DNA of 64,000 bases from Phialocephala subalpina. Lineage: Eukaryota; Ascomycota; Leotiomycetes; Helotiales; Mollisiaceae. Both the position numbers and the translations under genes were made by a program. Numbering within the stretch: the first letter of the stretch is position 1; every line of letters starts with the position of its first letter. Shown piece by piece: positions 56,772 through 64,000 of the stretch. The stretch lies in the NCBI GenBank assembly GCA_900073065.1, contig FJOG01000001.1, positions 8,312 through 72,311 on the forward strand, given 5' to 3'. The notes beneath the pieces were generated by a model. The model saw only the letters and a list, made by a program, of their open reading frames with translations, ran no database searches and had not been told where the DNA came from.

Positions 56772-58845
56772 CTACGTGGTCCCAGGCGCGTGCGTCAACA
56801 TCGCCCTTGACCTTTCGCTTCTTTCCACCTTTTTATGATACTGCGCAGCAAAAAACCCGATTCTCTGATACTCACCCTTCCCTTGGTATGTAGGTTTTAT
56901 GACGAGTCCCTCAAATCCTCCCCTGTCGTCCTTCCTCGTCGGCAGATAGTAGCAAGGCCATCTGTCGGTTTCCAAATAATCGAAGAATGATACCCTCCTC
57001 ATAAAACAGTTTCCGAATTTTGCCAAGGTTGGAGTTTGTCCTCCAACTATACCAGAGAACAAGCCCCGACACTGCAACTTCAAGACGCCTTTCCGAACCT
57101 CTCCCATGGGATTATCACTAGCGAGACTTGTATCAACGCCCAAGACCTTTGCTACCAATGCATTCTCAATGTCTTTGTACTTGACTGCCGTTTGTATGCC
57201 ATGAGCAGTACTTGCCCACGACCAGCTTGGGGCCATATATTGGGCCGGTGGCCTTAGGCTCCTCGAAGCAGTTAACCAACAAAGTTGGCTTTCTAAATCT
57301 TCTCTCCACATGCCCGCCACATACTCTCCTCCAACCGCATTCTGTCGTCTTCTAGCAACTCCAGAAATACCTGTCAGCTTGTCACTCCAGAATGTGAGTT
57401 TAGAAGCTGAGTATTCCTTAACTGTCTCGTCCCAGAAGTCCTCGGCCTCCGGCTGATTTTGAAGATTGAAGAAACGAGAGACTTTGCCAACTCCTTCCGT
57501 CTTCCATTTTTTGCCTCCCCATGTTTTGCATTGCCACGCAAGATGCGTACTGGTGAAGAATATGACGCGCGGAGAGAGCCGACGTTCTTGGTAAGCCCAG
57601 GCTCTCGTTGATAAGACAAGACGTGCTAGCGAAACATTCCAGTGCTCGAATAGAACAACGTCTAAGGTCTGAATTTGTTCCGATTTTGTGATATGGAGCA
57701 GACACAGTTGTTGAAATGGTAGTTGACGTTCGTAAAACAAGCCCTTGCTGCCGTCTTCTGAGCTGGATGCTGCAATTGTGACTTCGGCACAGTCATAGAC
57801 TGCAGACATCTTGACAGCCTCTCTTTCCCAGTCTTTGGCGTCATCTTTAAAGCATCATGCATAGGCTATCAATCCAGATGTACTCAAGTCCGAGCTTGAT
57901 CAGGACTTCCAAAGAGTCTTGAAAAGTCAGGCTCAGCTCAGATATCGGAACGCTCTTATGGAAGGCTTCAAAGTTGTCCTTCAGCAATCTTAGAATTTTT
58001 ATCTTCCCCCGATAGTGACTCAAAGCAACGTAAGGAGTGTTTATATCCTCGCCTTGCGTTGATATAAGTTTTAGTTGGCCGTTTTGGAAGTGGAGAAGTC
58101 GTGTGGGTAATGATCGCTTAACCTCTTCTGTACAGGATTCATGCGATCCCTTGCATTTTGCCAACTATTCACGAGCTTTGTTCATTGCATGTGCACTTCT
58201 GGTAGAGAAGCCTCTCGGTTTCAATGCCGGCAGATTTTCTTGACGAAAGAATTCAGTAACGATGCTGCATATTCCTTCAGAATGTAATTACCGTGATTAA
58301 GCTGCTTCGCTGGCAGAAAATTCATTGCTAATCTCCACTCCTCATGCTCACCAGCATTGAAAAAGACTCCCCAACCAGTTCCTCTTCTTTCGAGCGAGAT
58401 ACCGACACTGCGATCTTCGGCTCTACTTCCTCCACCAATCTTATACGAGATAGCCATCCAAAGTAGAGAGCAAAATGGGCAGCCCGCCGTGGAAGAATTT
58501 TGGATTTGGTCGAAGGTCTATGCCGTAGCGATACCAATTGAAATTGCTGTCTTCCAGGCGCTGACCCCAGTCCGGGAATGTGAGCTGACAATCCACATAT
58601 AATTTTGCATCGCCTTTGTCGAATTCTGTATCCCGCATCGCCATAGCAAGTAGTGTGAAATAACTGGTCCCACCCAAGAAATTCTCCTCATCAGTTGGAT
58701 CTGAAAAGTCTCGCAAGACCATGGAAGGTAGGGTGCGATGATTTGTGCATTCGCATGAAAGTATATCACTCATCGTGCCAACGCTGGAATTTATATTGCC
58801 CCCCGAAGTATCCGTTGATCTCCCAAGGTCGGTTGGTAAGCTCAC
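56772..58845 (-). pseudogene. HET-domain protein, pseudogene
   Basis: The minus strand spells a HET protein in fragments. The N-terminal region (58845-58441) stops at TAA where YLVQD-like sequence is expected and continues in another frame (GGGSRAEDRSVGISLERRG). A TAG at about 58167-58165 replaces a probable Trp before LAKCKGSHESC. Core motifs follow: PYVALSHYRGKIKIL (normally SHCWG; Cys to Tyr and Trp to Arg), LSLTFQDSLEVLIKLGLEYI with WIDSLC, then a garbled MML-stop at 57847 before DDAKDWEREAV and MSAVYDCAEVTIAASSSEDG. STRAWAYQERRLSPRVIFF and SWSWAS lead to the end at 56772. With core residues lost as well as frame breaks, this copy cannot work. Confidence 0.85.
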
Positions 58846-58934
58846 CGCTTCTTCTTACACGCTAATTATCCTCGGCTCACTCGGGTCACATAATTTACCT
58901 AGGGAATCCGAGCAGTTTCTAAGTAGTACTTATT

Positions 58935-59620
58935 AATTACCAATGTCTTTAATATTCCATATCCTTAATTAATAAGGCAAAATATTAATTATAGGCCTTA
59001 TTATATTTAACGAGCCTAATCAAATAAATCCAAGTTTTCAAACGGATTTTCAAGTTATTTTCAATAAAAGAATATTAAAATCGATTATATTACTTGAAAT
59101 TTACTTAATAATAATAATAAATAAATAAAAATTTAAAATTATAAATATATATTTATAAGAAATTAAAATTAATTATTTAAATTTATATAATTAAATTAGA
59201 ATTATTTTAAAATTTAAATTTTTTGTTTTAATATTATTTTATTAGTAAAAATCTTTAAATATTATAATATAAGGATTTATTTTAATAAATCGATTCGTAT
59301 TAATTTTCTTTTTTAAAATATTTTCTTATTTAATCGAATTAATTTCCTATTTTAATCGCGAGAAGAAAGGGTAATAAATTGAAGTAAGAATAATACCTTA
59401 TTTTAATTATAATATTTCTTTGAATTTATCTCGTATAAATTAATTAACGAATACTCGAAGAATTAATTAATATTAACAAGGGACTCAGAATCTTTTATTT
59501 TCTATTACGGGAAATCTCATTATACTTTAATTGAATTGTAATGTAACCTCTCACTTTTCCGAATATATACTCTTCATTTTATAATTTACCCGTTCTTATA
59601 ACTACGGTTTTGCCGCTGAT
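58935..59620. repeat. A+T-rich, RIP-like block
   Basis: Strongly A+T-rich (for example 59110-59340) without coding sense, directly upstream of the HET pseudogene. Confidence 0.65.
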
Positions 59621-60008
59621 CTCACTTTGCCTTGCCATGCCTTACATAAATTTCGCAGCGACAAGTATCTCCACCAATTATAAGACTTCGCTTTACATGA
59701 ATTCCCGGCTATACAGCCATGGATAATACATGTGCATTGTAGAAGGGCAATAAACGAGCGCCCAACTGTAGGTCACTTCGTCTCAGCCAGTGAGCTGGAC
59801 TAATTCGATAGTCATCGCGCAGAGTAATCAGCTATACGTAGAATAAGCCTATAAATAAAGTGGGCAAAGATACTTGATTGTTTTCAGAGAGCAAAGAGCT
59901 CCTTATGTACTGGGGGGCACGTGGCTAGCACAAACCCCCGAAACTACCTAATACAAACTAGGATTTTTGAGAAACTCATATGACCCTGCCACAGCATCCT
60001 TATCGACG
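59621..60008. other. Intergenic, nothing recognised
   Basis: Return to ordinary composition before the inverted repeat. No supported feature. Confidence 0.45.
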
Positions 60009-60126
60009 TACGGAGGTGCCAGGGCTAAAGAAGTGCTCACCGCCCTCGCTTAGTTGTATGAGGCAGAAAGATTGAGTGGTGGCAATTAAAGGCGGTGAGC
60101 ACTTCTTTAGCCCTGGCACCTCCGTA
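60009..60126. repeat. Perfect 36-bp inverted repeat, 46-bp spacer
   Basis: The left arm, 60009-60044, begins TACGGAGGTGCCAGGGC and ends GTGCTCACCGCC. The right arm, 60091-60126, is its exact reverse complement. Neither the flanks nor the spacer extend the pairing. The right arm's last base is the A of the ATG of the small membrane-protein frame, so its transcript could carry a 36-bp hairpin immediately before the start codon. Confidence 0.95.
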
Positions 60127-60332
60127 TGAATTTCAAGATGCCGAGCAAGGAAGCTGCAGCGGACCCTACCACCCCCTCGATATCGCAGCCGATGGTCGCG
60201 CGCCGACGTCGCCGATCTTGCTTCAATACTTTATCTTCAGGTTGGGTAGTGACTGGGGCATTATTATTGGTCGGCATACTCCTAGCCTATAATCGATCAC
60301 GGCCAGAAAATTGGATTTTGGGAATCACTTAA
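60126..60332 (+). CDS. Small single-pass membrane protein (68 residues)
   Basis: ATG at 60126. The N-terminal half is hydrophilic (MNFKMPSKEAAADPTTPSIS) and ends with a cluster of five arginines (VARRRRRS, about residues 24-31). A membrane helix SGWVVTGALLLVGILLAY (about 38-55) and a short tail follow. Positive residues before the helix suggest the N-terminus stays in the cytosol. No family is recognised. A second ATG at 60138 would give 64 residues and would put the start outside the hairpin. The clean architecture supports a real gene, but it is short; it could also be one exon of something larger. Confidence 0.4.
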   Translation: MNFKMPSKEAAADPTTPSISQPMVARRRRRSCFNTLSSGWVVTGALLLVGILLAYNRSRPENWILGIT

Positions 60333-60474
60333 GGGATTTCGAACCTTTGTTTTCTAAACTCCAAAACCGCCTTTTATCACGGAACATGGTCCAATTACTT
60401 CCCAACTGTATTCTCACCAGTCTCTTTAACCATTATTAGCTAGGGAAATAAACCAACACTCACGAAGCTATTAT

Positions 60475-61900
60475 TCAAACATTGTCCTCCACCTTCCTCT
60501 CAAGCGTCATATTATTCTTCCTTGGCCATGAACTCCGTTCGTCGGGGGTAGCTATACCGATATTATCAACTATCACTTCTGTTGTCTTCGTAATGACAGG
60601 CCCCTGAAATAATATCATTTCCTCGCTGCTGTTTCCCTCCAGATCACCACGCTGTATACCCTTCGATGTGCTTGTAACGTGTGTCGAGGTATGAGCTTTC
60701 TGGTTCTCGGAACTGGGCATGCCTCCCTGCGAGAATACGCGGAGTGAGTGAGAATTGTCGTTTCCCTTTGAGGAGCCGTAGCTTTTAAACGATTTTTCGA
60801 GGATACGTCGGAAGAGGGGTTTCAGGCAGGCGAGGCAGGAGGTGATGATTCCGGTATTGCATTCAACGCTATCAATTTCTGTAAGCTCTGCCACCAAGGA
60901 ATTTGAAATCGGACACTCACACTGTCCAGATCGTAATATAGGTCGAGTCCCACAGGAAATCGCCAGTTTTTCCGTATTTGGGAAGATAGGACATCTTAAT
61001 CATTGATGCGACGCAGGCGCTGTGAGATGTGACAATTAGCAATTTAAATTGAAGAAGGAAATAGGACATACAAGACTCCCAATCCCATGATGCAAATCAA
61101 AGAGGCTTTGACGCGACCTTTTATTTGAACGTTCCATAGCATAGGAATGGGCAGGGCCGCAAAGACTAGATCGGTGGCGATGTTCAAACCTATATAATCG
61201 TCAATCTTCCTGAATTAAATGGGAATTTGAACTGACTTGAATTTACGTAGCTAAGACTTCTCAGGGTTTTTGGCGTCCAGCATGTAGCCTTCGTGGTCGG
61301 GTCCCAGAGAACAGCCAAGTTTGTGCATTGGAGTATGATTGTCAAAAAGCATGCGAAAGTATAGGCAATTAGGAAAACAATAATTCCCCATAACCACCTC
61401 TTATAGATTTTGTTGGGTGCAATGCGTTGTAAGAAAAGCGCGATAGAGACCTTCACTATCGTAATAGCCCAGAGGTAGATCGGCTGAGTCGCAAAATTGA
61501 GCTTCAATCCAGTGGTAGCTTTCACTGGATCCAGGTATACTATGTGCCGCCCAGCGCCGTTGAGTACTTCTGGAATAATAATTCCCATTCCTGTTAAGGA
61601 GAGCGCCTTTAATTTTGTTAGATTGCTAACTGCGAGTGTGATATTATAGGTGATTGAGTACCATTGCCAGTAGGATAACATAGTCCTGATTACGTTAACA
61701 GCGTTTTGCTAAGTTATTGAGAAACCCTGGCAAGAAAAGCTTACATCTGGCCCTATGCTATGCACCATCGTTGCCCGTACCCAGATCCTACAGCAGACTG
61801 CTACTAGCGCCAACACAGTCATAGTACCACATGCCGCAAGAATTGAGTGTCCTCTATTGTTGTCTGGCTGATTTGCACCAGGTAGCATTGCTGCTGACAT
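60475..61900 (-). CDS. Pth11-type integral membrane protein (rhodopsin-like fold)
   Basis: Six exons fit: 61900-61745, 61685-61662, 61606-61237, 61189-61072, 61019-60923 and 60885-60475, about 391 residues. Introns are 47-59 bp except the last (37 bp), which is doubtful. Seven hydrophobic helices carry the family marks RIWVRATMVHSIGPDDYVIL, GAGRHIVYLDP, LKLNFATQPIYLWAITIVKV, SIALFLQRIAPNKIYKRWLW and IATDLVFAALPIPMLWNVQI. The cytoplasmic tail after CLACLKPLFRR is hydrophilic. Unlike the protein at 10164 it has no signal peptide or CFEM region. Relatives are often annotated as integral membrane or Pth11-like GPCR proteins. Removing the 55-bp intron at 61661-61607 and the 24-base second exon are needed to keep the frame. 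If the last intron is wrong, a one-base lesion near 60900 is the alternative. Confidence 0.72.
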
Positions 61901-63010
61901 GGTTTCTGATGCGTCCCGGGCGAATCTAGTTTGAAGGCAAATATTGTTTGGATGTTGAGTTCGAGTATACAGGACATCAAGCTTTGAGACATAAACAAAC
62001 TTTCAAGGAGCTGAGTAACGTCCAATAGTCCAGATATAACGTCCTTCGCACTGACCCTTTCAATTTTTCCATCTGGTCAGAACATCTGACTACTTGTTCG
62101 TTCATCGGTTGGAAAAACACGAAAAGAGAAAGAGATAGATACGGTAGAGCGCAGTTAGAGACCAATAAGCTGAGGTGAAGCGGCCCGTCCATCCAGAGCC
62201 TTACCAAAAGCTCTTTCCGAGGCCTTGCAAAGGTTAGGGACCGGGTACTGAAAGCTGCCGCACAGACGCAATTTCGCAAGAATTCTCGCATCACTTAATA
62301 CTGCAGATAGCCCTTGCATAGCCCCCAAGCCTGCCGCCTCAAGGTAGAATTGACATGGACTTCCTGACAAGGCATTGCTTGCGTAGCTTCGGTAACCCCT
62401 CTTCCACCATCGCGCATTTTTTAACCGAGTGGCGTATGCTTCGGCAGTTTGCTTGCAAAATTGATGCCGTACCCGAGGGCCACCCTGGAGAACGCTCAAG
62501 ACGCTGGAGGATCGGGCCGACTATAATCTTCGCTCTCTCCTATCTAGCAGGCTTGTGCCTCCGAAAATCAACAAGAGCTCTTTGTTCACTGCAGAGAATA
62601 TCGGTTTAGGTCACACGAGGGGGTCTTTGCGTGCAGCAATATTGCCATGTTCCTACCGATTTTCCGAGTAATCATGGAAATTCGACGATTATTCCGTAGA
62701 GAGTCGAAAATCGATGGTGGCTTGCGAGGTGGTAATGAAGCCGTTCAAGGGTGCCAGCTTGATTATCCTATTCGCGTTTAACAGAACACGCACTAATGAA
62801 AAGCGGAGGCCGATTATTCTGTAGACGGTTAAGAGGACACTCTCTAAGGACGAGTGGATGTTAAATGATTTAATAGGCGTTGTTCCAGTCAATGACAAGA
62901 TTGTTTAAGTACTTGCATCAAATCTGTCCTGTATCAATCTCCAGTCTACTGTCTGGCTTCGGTTGAAATCTTGAGGAGGATCTTCGAGCTGCTTCATACG
63001 TCTGACCAAG
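61901..63010. other. Intergenic, no supported gene
   Basis: Frames of 68-114 codons lack features. CGATTATTCCGTAGA (62688) and CGATTATTCTGTAGA (62812) form a short direct repeat ~124 bp apart. Presumably includes the tyrosinase promoter. Confidence 0.45.
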
Positions 63011-64000
63011 ATGCTCCTCTTTGCACGACATATTATTTTTGCATTGTTAACTTCTGTGGCATTTGCGATAGCCACCCTCAATGACGAAATGGATGCCGAC
63101 ACGTTGAATCTCTTAGCCCAGACTGCTTCCGGAAACGAGGCTGTACACCTAACCGAGAGAACGACTAATTCTAGCTCGACATGCACGGTGGGTAACCTCT
63201 CCATACGTAGAGAATGGTATGTAGCTACCCTAAGGCGCCATGATGCTCAATAAGCCTTATTAATCATGTCCTGTAGGGGCTCCCTCTCTGCGGAGGAGAG
63301 AATCGCATACACAGATGCTGTTCTTTGCTTACAGGAGAAGATTGCTTTGACACCCACAAGCCTTGTTCCAGGAGTCAGGTCACGGTTCGATGATTGGGGT
63401 ACTATTTCCAAATCTGCTCTAAGTATCTGATCAAACTTAGTACTGATTCCTGATATTCAGTGGCAACACATATCAACCAAACTTTGACCATCCACTACAC
63501 AGTAAGTCATTGTTCAAGCAGTCCTCGCCTCATAGAGTGCACTAACCTTTTTTCCCCAGGGGACATTCCTAGCATGGCATCGGTGGTTCACGTGGAATTA
63601 TGAGCAAGCTCTCAAAACTGAGTGTGGCTATACGGGAACCCAGCCGTAAGACTTCCAAACCAAATTCTGCGGCTTGACTAATGTATGCAGATATTGGGAT
63701 TGGGGCCCCTATTCTTCGAACACTACCTCTTCTCCAGTCTTCGACGGCAGCGCCACAAGTATGTCGGGAAACGGAGAGTACATTTCGGGCCGTGGTCCAA
63801 TCACGTTATACATGCCCCTTACCCTATTATCTATCTGCCGGCTGGTTCAGGAGGAGGCTGCGTCACATCCGGTCCCTTCAAGAACATGACTGTGAATCTT
63901 GGGCCCGTCTTCCTGCCGCTCAACAACGGCTCTGTTGAAACTGGGACGGGATTTGACTACAACCCGCGGTGTCTAAAGCGTGACATCGGCTCAGCAGTCA
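63011..64000 (+). pseudogene. Secreted tyrosinase, 5' part, with a one-base frame break
   Basis: Exons 63011-63216, 63277-63398, 63461-63501, 63560 to about 63648, then from about 63695 to the window edge join cleanly. A signal peptide (LLFARHIIFALLTSVAFAIA) precedes TCTVGNLSIRREWGSLS, a usual opening of secreted fungal tyrosinases. The copper-site segment HYTGTFLAWHRWFTWNYEQA and QPYWDWGPYSS follow. Near 63799-63801 one base is missing: the frame departs just before the expected PNHVIHAPYPIIYLPAGSGG, which is readable one frame over and continues to the end of the window. Tyrosinases oxidise phenols to quinones. The gene is truncated by the window, so the second copper site cannot be examined. 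The single indel could be an assembly error; otherwise the gene is broken. Confidence 0.75.

Noticed and set aside
1..64000. CRISPR arrays, prophage, rRNA or tRNA genes
   Set aside because: No spaced identical repeats, phage genes, or cloverleaf/rRNA-like sequences were seen; the window is eukaryotic nuclear DNA.

Overview
The window reads as nuclear DNA of a filamentous ascomycete (Pezizomycotina). A leotiomycete-type plant-associated fungus is my best guess, but that is an inference. The signs are spliced genes with 48-71 bp introns that have GTAAGT-like donors and CTAAC-like branch sites; fungus-restricted families (HET, CFEM/Pth11-type receptors, DUF6536, DUF3176, DUF3292, a BAS2-like secreted protein, family 1 pectin lyase, tyrosinase); and blocks of extreme A+T content. 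Many dead genes carry stops explained by C-to-T or G-to-A changes (CAA/CAG/CGA to stop, TGG to TAG/TGA), the pattern expected of repeat-induced point mutation (RIP).

Layout. 1-9 kb is decayed: a DUF6536 membrane-protein pseudogene, a small inverted-repeat element, an A+T block with a degenerate ~20-bp repeat, a cut-off HET N-terminus and a DUF3292 relic. 10-27 kb is a healthy block: a CFEM-receptor gene, a protein with a duplicated domain, a BAS2-like secreted protein, a Gfo/Idh/MocA oxidoreductase, a GT92-like glycosyltransferase beside a nucleotide-sugar transporter, a small secreted protein with a Kex2-like site, and one intact 765-residue HET protein. 27.6-35.6 kb decays again: a dead HET gene, a broken gene with a fungal STAND-type N-terminus, then A+T DNA around a G+C repeat island. 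36-42.5 kb is healthy (pectin lyase, short-chain dehydrogenase, large membrane glycoprotein). 42.6-60 kb is mostly relics and elements: A+T blocks, a ~710-bp terminal-inverted-repeat element, a DUF3176 relic, a BTB gene with a frame break, a mostly open HET gene, a MYND/pRiA4b-type relic and another dead HET gene. 60-64 kb holds a perfect 36-bp inverted repeat at the start codon of a tiny membrane protein, a six-exon Pth11-type membrane protein and the 5' part of a tyrosinase gene with a 1-bp frame break.

Overall this looks like two-speed accessory DNA. Five HET loci and other allorecognition-type genes (STAND-like N-terminus, BTB, MYND/pRiA4b) lie among mutated repeats, while metabolic, secreted and cell-surface genes remain intact between them. 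I see no operon-like pathway. The only functional pairing suggested by position is the glycosyltransferase with the nucleotide-sugar transporter, which converge. Exon boundaries are read by eye from splice motifs and frame continuity; domain names come from recognised family patterns, not from searches.
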